Source of the DNA: Niallia sp052318935
Lineage (GTDB): Bacteria; Bacillota; Bacilli; Bacillales; Cytobacillaceae
DNA length: 64,000 bases
Assembly (NCBI GenBank): GCA_052318935.1
Contig: JBQRKO010000009.1
Reading direction: 5' to 3' (one strand)
Shown here: one piece after another, positions 28,801-36,841 of the stretch
Position numbering within the stretch: the stretch's first letter is position 1
Layout of the letters: each line of letters opens with the position of its first letter
Made by a program: the position numbers and the translations under genes
Notes under the pieces: model-generated
What the model saw: only the letters and a program-made list of their open reading frames with translations
Databases searched by the model: none
What the model was told of the DNA's origin: nothing

Positions 28801-29039
28801 TTACGGATAATTCTGCTGACAAAATCTAATGTGATCGGTTCAATATATACAGCATCTGCAATCTCTGTATCTGTCATAATTGTTGCAGGATTTGAATTGA
28901 CAAGGATTACTCGATAGCCTTCTTCTTTTAACGCCATACATGCTTGTGTTCCTGCATAGTCAAATTCTGCTGCTTGTCCAATGATGATTGGTCCTGACCC
29001 TATTACTAGTATACTTTTAATATCATTACGCTTTGACAT
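25827..29039 (-). CDS. carB: Carbamoyl-phosphate synthase large subunit, pyrimidine-specific
   Basis: Makes carbamoyl phosphate from bicarbonate, ammonia and two ATP (pyrAB in B. subtilis). The 1070-residue protein has the duplicated ATP-grasp halves: SILVIGSGPIIIGQAAEFDY and IVVLGSGPIRIGQGIEFDY mark the two N-terminal subdomains, GGTGGGICH and ALASKATGYP are in the first ATP site, and the C-terminal allosteric MGS-like domain starts near SGTAAFLEKN. The frame opens with GTG at 29048, but the ATG at 29039 has the better RBS (GGAAGGTG) and N-terminus MSKRNDIKS. It overlaps carA by 14 bases. Confidence 0.96.
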   Translation of the reverse strand: MSKRNDIKSILVIGSGPIIIGQAAEFDYAGTQACMALKEEGYRVILVNSNPATIMTDTEIADAVYIEPITLDFVSRIIRKERPDAILPTLGGQTGLNMAVELSEAGVLEECGVEVLGTKLSAIQQAEDRDLFRNLMNELNEPVPESEIIHTMEEAKAFVEQIGYPIIVRPAFTLGGTGGGICHNDEDLNEIVASGLKNSPVTQCLLEKSIAGFKEIEYEVMRDSNDNAIVVCNMENIDPVGIHTGDSIVVAPSQTLSDREYQLLRNTSLKIIRALKIEGGCNVQLALDPDSYQYYIIEVNPRVSRSSALASKATGYPIAKLAAKIAVGLTLDEMMNPVTGKTYASFEPALDYIVSKIPRFPFDKFESAKRNLGTQMKATGEVMAIGRTFEESLLKAIRSLEAKVYHFALTSGEEISDALLEKRIRNAGDERLFYIAEALTRGVSIETIHEWSKIDLFFLKKMEGIILLEKELVKQPFDLELAKKAKEKGFADVQLAKLWNTTELEVYNWRTENKLVPVYKTVDTCAAEFESETPYFYGTYEEENESIVTDRKSIVVLGSGPIRIGQGIEFDYATVHSVWAIKEAGYEAIIINNNPETVSTDFSISDKLYFEPLTIEDVMHIIDLEKPEGVVVQFGGQTAINLADQLVQRGVKILGTTLEDLDRAEDRDKFEQALRELGIPQPEGKTALSVEEAVEVAKNIGYPVLVRPSYVLGGRAMQIVYKEAELIPYMENAVKASPGQPILIDRYLTGKEIEVDAICDGKDVVIPGIMEHIERAGVHSGDSIAVYPPQSLSNELKQTLIDYTTKLAKGLNIIGLLNIQYVVSKGDVFVLEVNPRSSRTVPFLSKITNVPMAKIATKVILGETLEGLGYSSGLVPEKDGVYVKVPVFSFAKLRRVDITLGPEMKSTGEVMGKDYTLEKALYKGLVASGMKIQTFGTVLMTIGDKDKEEALLLAKRFANIGYSLMATSGTAAFLEKNNIPVRVVDKIGGEGTTLIDVIRNGQTQFVINTFSKGSQPARDGFRIRRESVENGIPCLTSLDTAEAILRVVESMTFSAEAMNADQKSLEAVFS

Positions 29040-30123
29040 ATGCGGCACCTTCCTGTTTGTGTGATAAAATCATTGAAATAAATCGATCGAATAAATAATT
29101 TGCATCCTCTGGTCCTGGTGATGCTTCTGGGTGGTATTGAACAGTAAACGCTGGATACTCTTTATGCTTTAAGCCTTCTATCGTTCCATCATTTAAAGCA
29201 ATATGTGTCACTTCTAAATTTGTTTGCTTAATTGATTCTTCTTGTACTGTATAGCCATGATTCTGTGCAGTTAAAGCAACCTTTCCTGTTAATAAGTCTT
29301 TGACAGGATGATTGGATCCTCTGTGGCCAAATTTCATTTTTTCTGTATTTGCACCACTTGCAAGTGCAAATAGTTGATGTCCTAAACAAATCCCAAATAG
29401 AGGAACCTTTCCAAGTACTCCTTGGATCATTTCAATAGCTTCTGGTACATCTTTTGGATCTCCAGGTCCGTTTGATAACATGATTCCATCTGGACTAAGA
29501 GCTAAAATTTCTGCTGCCGTTGTGTTGTATGGTACAACAATCACATCACAATCACGTTGATTAAGTTCTCTCAATATTCCATGCTTCATACCGAAATCTA
29601 CTAATACGACACGATGTCCACGTCCTGGACTTGGATATGCTTGTTTCGTTGAAACTGATTTTACTTGATCATTTCTTAATGCTGTCGTTTTCAGTTGTTC
29701 CACTACACTATCTACATTTTCTTCGATGCTGCAAATTATACCTTTTAATGCACCGTGCTGGCGGATAATTCTTGTTAATTTTCTTGTATCAATGCCTGCT
29801 AGTCCAGCTATATTTTTTTGTTTAAAATATTCATCAAGGGAAAGTTCGTTTCTCCAATTCGATGGAAAATCGCAAACCTCTTTTACAATAAATCCTTGAA
29901 TTGCAGGTGTTATCGACTCAAAATCATCACGATTGATCCCATAATTCCCAACAAGTGGATATGTTAATGTAACAATCTGTCCACAATAAGACGGATCAGA
30001 TAATATTTCTTGATAGCCTGTCATTCCTGTATTGAATACTACTTCTCCAGTTGTGTTTTTATCTGCGCCAAAACCTTCGCCAATAAACACAGTTCCATCT
30101 TCAAGAATTAATTGTTTTTTCAT
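29026..30123 (-). CDS. carA: Carbamoyl-phosphate synthase small subunit (glutaminase)
   Basis: Hydrolyses glutamine and delivers ammonia to CarB (pyrAA). The 365-residue protein has the N-terminal LEDGTVFIGEGFG and TGMTGYQEILSDPSY, and a class I glutaminase domain with the nucleophile in GICLGHQLFALASG and the His-Glu pair in QYHPEASPGP. The ATG at 30123 overlaps the pyrC stop as ATGA with AAAGGAAAG upstream; the longer frame to 30198 runs into pyrC and is not used. Confidence 0.96.
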   Translation of the reverse strand: MKKQLILEDGTVFIGEGFGADKNTTGEVVFNTGMTGYQEILSDPSYCGQIVTLTYPLVGNYGINRDDFESITPAIQGFIVKEVCDFPSNWRNELSLDEYFKQKNIAGLAGIDTRKLTRIIRQHGALKGIICSIEENVDSVVEQLKTTALRNDQVKSVSTKQAYPSPGRGHRVVLVDFGMKHGILRELNQRDCDVIVVPYNTTAAEILALSPDGIMLSNGPGDPKDVPEAIEMIQGVLGKVPLFGICLGHQLFALASGANTEKMKFGHRGSNHPVKDLLTGKVALTAQNHGYTVQEESIKQTNLEVTHIALNDGTIEGLKHKEYPAFTVQYHPEASPGPEDANYLFDRFISMILSHKQEGAAYVKA

Positions 30124-31406
30124 GCGTTTACACTTTCCTTTCTCCAAGCAATCTTTCCATCTACTATAGTAGCAATCGGCCATCCTTGGCATTCCCATCC
30201 TGTAAATGGAGTATTTTTTCCTTTTGATAAAAAGGTTTCTGGATTGATTTTTTCTGTTTTCTCTAAATCTAAGATTACGATATCAGCTGCTTTTCCTTCT
30301 GCAATTTCACCAGATGCCAGTTGGAATGTATCTGCTGGTTTTTTTGCTAAAAAGTCGATTAACTGAGCAATCGTCATTTTCCCTGTTTTTACAAAATGTG
30401 TATACATTAATGGAAAAGCAGTTTCTAAGCCGACAATTCCAAATGGAGCACGCTCTATTCCTTGCGCTTTTTCTTCTGCTGTATGCGGTGCATGATCAGT
30501 TGCAATAAAATCGATTGTGCCATCAAGCAGTCCTTCGATTAAAGCATCACGATCGTCTTTCCCTCTTAATGGTGGATTCATTTTGAAATTAGGATCTTTT
30601 CCTTCAATATCATTTTCGCATAATAATAAATGATGCGGTGTAACTTCTGCTGTTACGCGGATGCCAGCTTTTTTCGCATCTCTAACAACACGGACAGATT
30701 CTTTTGTACTAATATGGCAAACATGATAATGACAGTCTGCTGCTTCTGCTAACAGAACATCTCTTGCTATATGCACCGACTCACAAACAGATGGAATTCC
30801 GTTTAATCCGTTTGCTTTTGAATATTCGCCTTCATGTACACAACCTTTATTTATAAGGCTATTATCTTCACAATGAGCAACAATGGCCATATTTAAGCTT
30901 GCCGCACGTTTCATTGCCTCTAGCATTTTCCCAGCTTCCTGAACGCCTACCCCATCATCTGTAAAAGCAAATGCCCCTAAATCTTTTAATGCAGCAAAAT
31001 CTGTCAATTCCTCGCCAAGCTGTCTAGTTGTAATAGACGCATATGGGAGAACACGAACATTTGCTGTTTCTTTAATTCGTTCATTCAGACTATGTAAATG
31101 TTCAACTGAGTCTGGAACCGGTCTTGTATTTGGCATGTTTGCAATTGTCGTAAAACCACCTTTAGCAGCAGCCATCGTACCTGTTGCAATCGTTTCTTTC
31201 TTCTCGCCTCCAGGTTCTCTTAAATGTACATGCACATCGATAAAGCCTGGAGCAACCAATTTTCCATCTGCATCAATGATTTCTTCTGCTTCATTTGTAA
31301 TAGAAGCAGCTATCTCTTTTATTACCCCATCTTGAATGTAAATATCTTTTGTTACAAGTTCCCCAGTATTAGTAAGTAATTGGCCATTTTTTATGATCAT
31401 TGACAT
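30120..31406 (-). CDS. pyrC: Dihydroorotase
   Basis: Cyclises carbamoyl-aspartate to dihydroorotate; zinc enzyme of the amidohydrolase superfamily, class I. The 428 residues show the metal-binding DVHVHLREPGGEKKET, the later histidines in VAHCEDNSL and YHVCHIST, and ATDHAPHTAEEK. The start ATG at 31406 gives MSMIIKNGQLL with RBS GGAGGAAAATTAC; it overlaps the 3' end of pyrB by 38 bases. Confidence 0.95.
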   Translation of the reverse strand: MSMIIKNGQLLTNTGELVTKDIYIQDGVIKEIAASITNEAEEIIDADGKLVAPGFIDVHVHLREPGGEKKETIATGTMAAAKGGFTTIANMPNTRPVPDSVEHLHSLNERIKETANVRVLPYASITTRQLGEELTDFAALKDLGAFAFTDDGVGVQEAGKMLEAMKRAASLNMAIVAHCEDNSLINKGCVHEGEYSKANGLNGIPSVCESVHIARDVLLAEAADCHYHVCHISTKESVRVVRDAKKAGIRVTAEVTPHHLLLCENDIEGKDPNFKMNPPLRGKDDRDALIEGLLDGTIDFIATDHAPHTAEEKAQGIERAPFGIVGLETAFPLMYTHFVKTGKMTIAQLIDFLAKKPADTFQLASGEIAEGKAADIVILDLEKTEKINPETFLSKGKNTPFTGWECQGWPIATIVDGKIAWRKESVNA

Positions 31407-32310
31407 GTAATTTTCCTCCTTCAACTTTTTGTAGTGATCTTTTTAACACTGCCATGCGAATAAACACACCGTTTTGCATTTGTTTAAAAATTCTAGAACG
31501 GCTGCACTCCACTAGTTCATCTGCAATTTCAACATCGCGGTTTACAGGAGCAGGATGCATAATAATACTGCCTGCTTTCATGCGTTTTTCTCTTTCAACC
31601 GTCAGTCCATACTTCTGAAGATATTCCTTTTTATCTATGTCTAACGAATTTTCACTATGACGTTCATGCTGAATTCTTAACAGCATGACAACATCTGACG
31701 TTTCAATTGCTGTATCGATGTCCTCATAATTTGCATTTTGCAGTAGATTTTCATCAAACCATTCAGCTGGTCCAGAGAATACTACATTTGCTCCAAGCCT
31801 TGTTAATGCATCTGCGTTGGATCGAGCTACACGGCTATGTCTTATATCGCCAATTATGCTGACTTTTAAGCCTTCAAAACCGTTAAACTCCTGTTGAATC
31901 GTTAATAAATCTAATAATGATTGTGTCGGATGATTTTCACACCCATCTCCTGCATTAATCACAGGAATATTTACCTTGCCAACTAGCTCTTCGAAATAAT
32001 TATCTTCCTCATGTCTTACAACTACTGCATTTACACCAATTGATTCCAAGGTGCGTACTGTATCATATAATGTTTCCCCTTTAACAACACTCGATGCATT
32101 CGTTTCAAATGGAATCACTTCAAGTCCTAGTTTTCTTTCTGCTACTTCAAAGCTGCATTTTGTCCTTGTGCTCGGCTCAAAGAAAAGATTTGCAACAAAA
32201 CTTTGCTTAGTCGGTTTCCATTGAGCCCCATTCGCAAAATTTTGTGCGTCATTAAGGATAGCTTTAATAGCTGATATGGATAATTCTGCTGTTGTTAATA
32301 AGTTTTCCAT
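31369..32310 (-). CDS. pyrB: Aspartate carbamoyltransferase catalytic subunit
   Basis: Condenses carbamoyl phosphate with aspartate. The 313-residue protein has the carbamoyl-phosphate motif FFEPSTRTKCSFE, the ENHPTQSLLDL stretch and the aspartate-binding loop near HPAPVNRDVEI. No regulatory PyrI is encoded nearby, as in Bacillus. The ATG at 32310 has RBS AAGGAGGC. The 342-base leader upstream holds a PyrR attenuator and a family B repeat. Confidence 0.96.
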   Translation of the reverse strand: MENLLTTAELSISAIKAILNDAQNFANGAQWKPTKQSFVANLFFEPSTRTKCSFEVAERKLGLEVIPFETNASSVVKGETLYDTVRTLESIGVNAVVVRHEEDNYFEELVGKVNIPVINAGDGCENHPTQSLLDLLTIQQEFNGFEGLKVSIIGDIRHSRVARSNADALTRLGANVVFSGPAEWFDENLLQNANYEDIDTAIETSDVVMLLRIQHERHSENSLDIDKKEYLQKYGLTVEREKRMKAGSIIMHPAPVNRDVEIADELVECSRSRIFKQMQNGVFIRMAVLKRSLQKVEGGKLHVNDHKKWPITY

Positions 32311-32332
32311 TAATTTTGCCTCCTTGTTATAA

Positions 32333-32450
32333 GAAAAGCGGAAGCGCCTTGCTCAGCCCCGAAGAAAAAATGTTCACATGACTCAAAAAGTGCTTTTTAC
32401 TTTTAGAGGCATGGGGTTATTTTTCACAGGGGCTGGCTGCTTGCGCTAGA
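32333..32450. repeat. Family B repeat in the pyrB leader
   Basis: A full family B unit, starting GAAAAGCGGAAGCGCC and ending GCTTGCGCTAGA, with CAGCCCCGAAG and its complement CACAGGGGCTG as arms and the AAAAGTGCTTTTTACTTTT core. It lies between the attenuator hairpin and the pyrB start, so it becomes part of the pyrB mRNA leader. Confidence 0.75.
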
Positions 32451-32490
32451 TACTCATCTAAATTCAAAAATTTTATGCTTTCTTATCTTT

Positions 32491-32648
32491 AAAAAAAGAC
32501 ACCCAATGAGGCTTATAAGGGTGTCTTAGAGTTGAAAAGTTTACACACCTACATAAGCCGTTTTCGTTTTACTTTAAAACAACACATAGACAAAATTGTG
32601 AAACCTTCAACACCCTTAAAAGTCTCTCTGTACTTTTTTAAAAGGTGT
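32491..32648 (-). promoter_or_regulatory. PyrR-dependent attenuator upstream of pyrB
   Basis: On the minus strand, GTACAGAGAGACTTTTAAGG (about 32614-32633) matches the loop of PyrR-binding anti-antiterminators, with CACC/GGGTG arms between 32611 and 32648. Downstream, AAGACACCC and GGGTGTCTT form a terminator followed by a T run (32491-32527). UMP-bound PyrR would favour termination before pyrB. Confidence 0.85.
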
Positions 32649-32652
32649 AACT

Positions 32653-33960
32653 TTATTTAGTTTGTTCTACTTTATTTGCTTCAAATAAATCTTCTTTTGC
32701 TTTTTCTCTGCCTGGAAGAAGGAGATTAAGCATAATTCCAATGATTGCTGCAAGCGCCATTCCTTCTACTTTAAATTGATCGCCTATATGAATGGATGCT
32801 CCACCAATGCCTGTTACTAGAATAACAGATGCAATCACTAAATTGCGATTTTTACTAAAGTCTGTTTTAGCTTCTACTAATATTCTAAGGCCTGATGATG
32901 CAATAATTCCAAATAACAAGATGGAAACCCCTCCCATTACTGGAACTGGGATCGAATGGATTAATGCTGTAATCTTACCGATAAATCCAAATATGATTGC
33001 GAGTATTGCTGCACCTGCCACTACATATACACTATATACTCTCGTAATTGCCAGTACGCCAATATTTTCTCCATAAGTTGTTTTTGGCGGACCGCCAATT
33101 AACGCAGAAATAAGTGTTGCTGTGCCATCTCCAAGGATGCTTCGGTGTAATCCTGGATCTTTTATATAATCTTTTCCTACTACTTTGCTTAAAACAAGCT
33201 GATGTCCGATATGTTCAGTTAGCGTTACAATTGCGACCGGTACAAACAATGCTAGTATAGCAGCATTTATATTTACTTGATAGTCAGCAAATGGGAAAAT
33301 AAAATCTGGCATTTCAAATACGTCTGCTTCTATTACTTGTTGAAAATCCACCACACCAACTGCAAGGGCATATAAGTATCCTACAATAATTCCCGCAAGG
33401 ATTGGGATAAAGCTGAATACCCCTTTTCCAAAGATCGTAAACAGTATCGTTGCCAGTAATGTCACTAACGCGACGGAAAAGTATAACAAGTTGTATGTTT
33501 GGGTGGCCGGGTCATTCATTGCCTGACTTACTGCAGTACTTGCCAATGCTAATCCGATTACCATGATGACTGGACCAACAACAATTGGCGGCAATATGTT
33601 CATAATCCAGCGATAACCCACTTTTTTAATAAGCAATGCTACAATGCCGTAAACGATGCCTGCAATAAATGTTCCGATCATTGCAGCACCTGGCCCACCT
33701 AATTGTTTAGCGGCTATCACAGGTGCAATAAAGGCAAAGGAGGAACCTAAGTAAGCAGGAACTTGCCATTTCGTAATAATCAAAAATGCAAGTGTTCCAA
33801 GTCCGCTTGAGATTAAGGCAACTGCTGGACTTAAACCTATGAGAAAAGGTACTAAAACAGTTGCTCCAAACATCGCAAATAAGTGCTGTAAACTTAGTGT
33901 AATCCATTGAGATGCGGAAGGTTTATCTTGTATATCCAATACTGGTTTATGTCTATTCAT
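32653..33960 (-). CDS. pyrP: Uracil permease
   Basis: Uracil-proton symporter of the NCS2 (nucleobase-cation symporter 2) family. The 435 residues form about 12-14 membrane segments; the N-terminal QWITLSLQHLFAMFGATVLVP and the NCS2 signature region with TLTEHIGHQ and GPPKTTYGENIGVLA carry the substrate-site residues. The ATG at 33960 has RBS AGAGGAGAC. Same length as B. subtilis PyrP, and between two PyrR attenuators. Confidence 0.95.
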   Translation of the reverse strand: MNRHKPVLDIQDKPSASQWITLSLQHLFAMFGATVLVPFLIGLSPAVALISSGLGTLAFLIITKWQVPAYLGSSFAFIAPVIAAKQLGGPGAAMIGTFIAGIVYGIVALLIKKVGYRWIMNILPPIVVGPVIMVIGLALASTAVSQAMNDPATQTYNLLYFSVALVTLLATILFTIFGKGVFSFIPILAGIIVGYLYALAVGVVDFQQVIEADVFEMPDFIFPFADYQVNINAAILALFVPVAIVTLTEHIGHQLVLSKVVGKDYIKDPGLHRSILGDGTATLISALIGGPPKTTYGENIGVLAITRVYSVYVVAGAAILAIIFGFIGKITALIHSIPVPVMGGVSILLFGIIASSGLRILVEAKTDFSKNRNLVIASVILVTGIGGASIHIGDQFKVEGMALAAIIGIMLNLLLPGREKAKEDLFEANKVEQTK

Positions 33961-34018
33961 GCTGTCTCCTCTTGCACTACATTGATGTATTTAACCTTTA
34001 TTATGTGCTTTCTTCTTT

Positions 34019-34112
34019 AAAAAAACCCCTTCAATGCAAGACATATCAGGGGTTTTAAGCAGAAGGAAATAAGACCTCATCTGTTATCACCCCTTATCAG
34101 TCTCGCTGTACT
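34019..34112 (-). promoter_or_regulatory. PyrR-dependent attenuator between pyrR and pyrP
   Basis: Reading the minus strand, GTACAGCGAGACTGATAAGG is the PyrR-loop element at about 34092-34111. AACCCCT and AGGGGTT (34024-34054) form the terminator stem, followed by T residues down to 34019. Same layout as the pyrB attenuator. Confidence 0.85.
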
Positions 34113-34132
34113 GCAATTAAAAGGGTTATTTA

Positions 34133-34675
34133 TTATTTTTCAAATATATTTACTTCATCATGATCGTCCACTTCTGCTAAATCAACGACAATTTTTTCTG
34201 AACTGGATGTTGGAATATTTTTCCCAACATAATCGGCTCTAATCGGCAATTCTCTATGACCTCTATCTACCAGCACTGCAAGCTGTATAGAAGAAGGTCT
34301 TCCAATGTCCATCAACGCATCCATCGCTGCACGAACAGTTCTTCCCGTATACAGTACATCATCCACTAAAATGACTTTTAAATCCTGTATTTCTGTCGGA
34401 ATATCAGAACCTTTTACAAGAGGTTCCTTATTATTAGTTTTTTTCGATAAGTCATCACGGTATAAGGTGATATCAAGCTCTCCAACTGCAATCTTTTTCC
34501 CTTCAATTTGCGAAATCCTTTCCGCCAATCGATTTGCAATAAAAATTCCTCTTGTCCGAATACCAACTAGAATACAATTTTCAATTCCTTTATTTTTCTC
34601 AATAATTTCGTGTGCAATTCTAGTTAAAGCTCTTCTAATTGCTTGATCATCTAATACAAGTGCTTTTTGTGACAT
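34133..34675 (-). CDS. pyrR: pyr operon attenuation regulator / uracil phosphoribosyltransferase
   Basis: Binds the pyr mRNA leaders in a UMP- or UTP-dependent way and causes termination; also has weak uracil phosphoribosyltransferase activity. The 180-residue protein has the PRPP motif VILVDDVLYTGRTVRAAMD and the dimer-loop LYRDDLSKK. The frame opens at 34786 inside the leader, but the ATG at 34675 (MSQKALVLDDQAIRRAL) has AAAGGTGA upstream and follows the attenuator terminator, so it is the real start. Confidence 0.95.
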   Translation of the reverse strand: MSQKALVLDDQAIRRALTRIAHEIIEKNKGIENCILVGIRTRGIFIANRLAERISQIEGKKIAVGELDITLYRDDLSKKTNNKEPLVKGSDIPTEIQDLKVILVDDVLYTGRTVRAAMDALMDIGRPSSIQLAVLVDRGHRELPIRADYVGKNIPTSSSEKIVVDLAEVDDHDEVNIFEK

Positions 34676-34693
34676 GTATGAAATCACCTTTCT

Positions 34694-34802
34694 ACAAAAA
34701 AATCCTCTCAACCGATTTGGATGAGAGGACAGACTTGTAGTGTACTTAGCCATATCATGGCATATCCGATTCCTTCTCAACCTCACGGGATTGATTTAAA
34801 GG
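34694..34802 (-). promoter_or_regulatory. PyrR-dependent attenuator in the pyrR leader
   Basis: The minus strand carries AATCCCGTGAGGTT inside complementary CCTT/AAGG arms (34772-34802), a full match to the PyrR loop consensus. The terminator CCTCTCA/TGAGAGG (34704-34728) ends in ATTTTTTT. This is the autoregulatory attenuator. Confidence 0.88.
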
Positions 34803-34820
34803 ACTTATTTAACTACTGTA

Positions 34821-34849
34821 ATGATAGTACAAACAGGAGGTTATGTCAA
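34821..34849 (-). promoter_or_regulatory. SigA-type promoter of the pyr operon
   Basis: TTGACA (34844-34849) and TATCAT (34821-34826) are separated by 17 bases on the minus strand, just upstream of the pyrR attenuator. The -35 box overlaps the stop codon of rluD. Confidence 0.85.
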
Positions 34850-35757
34850 CGATTATTTCTTAAATTGTTTAACAGTTCCTCAAAATCTTTTGGCAAGGGT
34901 GCTTCGAATTCTTTATACTCGCCTGTTCTTGGATGATTAAATCCTAATACACCTGCATGAAGTGCTTGACCGCCTAAATCTAATGTTTTGCGTGGTCCAT
35001 ATTTTGGATCACCTGCTAATGGGAAGCCGATATATTTCATATGCACACGAATTTGATGCGTTCTGCCTGTTTCCAGTTGACATTCAACAAATGTAAATCC
35101 GTCTAATCTCTCTAATACATGAAAATGGGTAACAGCATGTTTGCCTTTATCCACTACCGTCATGCTTTGTCGATCTTTTGGATCACGTCCTAAAGGTGCA
35201 TCTATTGTGCCATAATCATGTGGAATGCTGCCATGTACAAGTGCTTTATACTTTCTTGTCACTGTTTTTTCAACCAACTGATTGACTAAACTTTCATGAG
35301 CTGCATCATTTTTTGCCACCATTAATAATCCGGAAGTATCTTTATCAATACGATGAACAATACCTGGTCGCATTACCCCATTAATACCGGATAAATCTTT
35401 GCAATGAGCCATTAATCCATTTACGAGTGTGCCGGAAACATGTCCCGGAGCTGGATGAACAACCATTCCTTTTGGTTTATTTACGACAAGAACATCACTG
35501 TCTTCATAATAAATATCAAGATCCATTTCTTCTGCAGCTACGTCCAATTCAGTCGGATCTGGGATATCAATCATGATAATATCATTTAATACCCCTTTAT
35601 ATTTTGTTTTCACAATATTTCCATTTACGGTAACATGGCCATCTTTGATCCATGCTTGAACTTGTGTGCGTGACCAGTCTTTTTCTATCGTAGAGATAAT
35701 TTTATCAATTCTTTCATTTACTTGATCATCTTGAATGATATGTTCCCTTTTTTCCAT
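34846..35757 (-). CDS. rluD: Ribosomal large-subunit pseudouridine synthase, RluD family
   Basis: Converts specific uridines of 23S rRNA to pseudouridine (YlyB at this locus in B. subtilis). The 303-residue protein has an N-terminal S4 RNA-binding domain (about 15-75) and the catalytic RIDKDTSGLLMVAKN with the essential Asp. The exact target uridines are inferred only from the family. The ATG at 35757 has AAGGAGAAAG upstream and overlaps lspA by 32 bases. Confidence 0.92.
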   Translation of the reverse strand: MEKREHIIQDDQVNERIDKIISTIEKDWSRTQVQAWIKDGHVTVNGNIVKTKYKGVLNDIIMIDIPDPTELDVAAEEMDLDIYYEDSDVLVVNKPKGMVVHPAPGHVSGTLVNGLMAHCKDLSGINGVMRPGIVHRIDKDTSGLLMVAKNDAAHESLVNQLVEKTVTRKYKALVHGSIPHDYGTIDAPLGRDPKDRQSMTVVDKGKHAVTHFHVLERLDGFTFVECQLETGRTHQIRVHMKYIGFPLAGDPKYGPRKTLDLGGQALHAGVLGFNHPRTGEYKEFEAPLPKDFEELLNNLRNNR

Positions 35758-36223
35758 TTTCTTTCTCCTTCTTCGCTTCTCTTTCCTCCCTCAGCATGAC
35801 AAATAACAATAAAATAACGCCGATTACTAAACTTGAATCTGCAATATTAAATATCGGAAAATCATAACGGAAGATATACGTATTAATAAAGTCAACTACA
35901 TACTGATGTCTGATGCGGTCGATAAAATTGCCGACTGCACCGCCTAAAATCAATCCTAACGAAACGCCAAATAATCTTTTCCCCTTCGTTCCTGTTTGAA
36001 TAAAATAACAAATCCCTGCGATGACTAATATGGTAACAATATAGAAAAAAGCCATTTTTCCTTCTAATATTCCCCAAGCAGCTCCAGAATTTCGATGAGA
36101 AGTAATATAAAAGAAATTTTTTATTACTTCTATGCTTTCTCCAAGGTCCATATTTTTAGCGACTAACCATTTTGTCCATTGATCGATTACGATAATAACA
36201 AGTGCAATTATGTAATAAAACAC
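35726..36223 (-). CDS. lspA: Lipoprotein signal peptidase
   Basis: Cleaves signal peptides of diacylated prolipoproteins (signal peptidase II) in the cytoplasmic membrane. Four transmembrane segments and the conserved motifs DQWTKW, SHRNSGAAWG, GGAVGNFIDR and FNIADSSLVIG are visible, with the two catalytic Asp in the last two. A TTG or GTG can start it; I choose GTG at 36223 (MFYYIIALVII), 8 bases from GGAGG and matching the family N-terminus (165 residues). Confidence 0.94.
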   Translation of the reverse strand: MFYYIIALVIIVIDQWTKWLVAKNMDLGESIEVIKNFFYITSHRNSGAAWGILEGKMAFFYIVTILVIAGICYFIQTGTKGKRLFGVSLGLILGGAVGNFIDRIRHQYVVDFINTYIFRYDFPIFNIADSSLVIGVILLLFVMLREEREAKKEKENGKKGTYHSR

Positions 36224-36294
36224 CAAAGTTTCCTCCAATTCTCGAGTCTACTTTAGCATTTTAGCATAATCTACATAAAAACGATAGTTATCGT

Positions 36295-36424
36295 TTCAGG
36301 CTGTCGACAATCGCTCGCTTTCTTCGTCACTCAACTTTTTCGGATGCTCATTACCCAAATTCGGTAACTCCGCTCCTCAAAAGTCTTCGTTCCTTGAAAG
36401 GCAAACGATTTCGATCAGCCTGAA
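36295..36424. repeat. MITE-like repeat, family C, short copy
   Basis: A 130-bp element starting TTCAGGCTGTCGACAATCG; its other end on the minus strand reads TTCAGGCTGATCGAAATCG, giving 19-bp terminal inverted repeats. The core contains CGGATGCTCATTACC, shared with the copy at 14803-14990. It fills the space between lspA and the DksA-like gene. Confidence 0.65.
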
Positions 36425-36470
36425 TGGTTTCGTCAGCTTTTCATTTTGCAAGCCCATAGTTTTACTTCTT

Positions 36471-36752
36471 TTAGTGCAGAGATTTTCGATAATATGATTG
36501 CATTTCTTGTACATCCTTTTTGGATTTAATTGTTGGAATAATGGCTAAAATATCTTCTGGAATAAGTTCACCAGAAATTTCACAAGTTCCAAAGTTTCCA
36601 CTTTCTAATCTTTTCATTGATTCTTCTACATCATAAAGTTCCGCTTCAATGTAATGATTTATTTTCGATTCTCTTTTCACTCTTAATGTAGTTATTAACT
36701 CTATTTGTGTCATACGGAGTTCTGTATAAAGCTTTTCTAAATTCTTATTCAT
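36471..36752 (-). CDS. TraR/DksA-family protein lacking most zinc ligands
   Basis: A 93-residue protein with an N-terminal coiled-coil-like helix and a C-terminal segment resembling the TraR/DksA motif: RLESGNFGTCEISGELIPED, then ILAIIPTIKSKK. Family members usually have four cysteines; here only the Cys in GTCEISG remains. At this place B. subtilis has ylyA, a DksA/TraR-type gene, so it is probably a shortened, zinc-less relative. It has GGAGGATG as RBS for the ATG at 36752. Function unknown. Confidence 0.72.
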   Translation of the reverse strand: MNKNLEKLYTELRMTQIELITTLRVKRESKINHYIEAELYDVEESMKRLESGNFGTCEISGELIPEDILAIIPTIKSKKDVQEMQSYYRKSLH

Positions 36753-36786
36753 ACGCCATCCTCCGTTCTAAGTTGTAATTAATGTG

Positions 36787-36841
36787 TGTTCAAAGCAAGC
36801 CAACGAAGATTCGCCGCTTATCATTTGATTTCTTTTTGAAC
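36787..36841. repeat. Family D repeat, internally deleted copy
   Basis: Reading the minus strand, GTTCAAAAAG then ATCAAATGATAAGCGGCGAA matches the left part of the long copy at 13547-13749, after which the element ends abruptly in TTTGAACA. Only 55 bp long, so it is a deletion derivative. Confidence 0.6.

Noticed and set aside
34676..34786. Upstream extension of pyrR
   Set aside because: It covers the attenuator terminator and PyrR leader; the family N-terminus starts at 34675.
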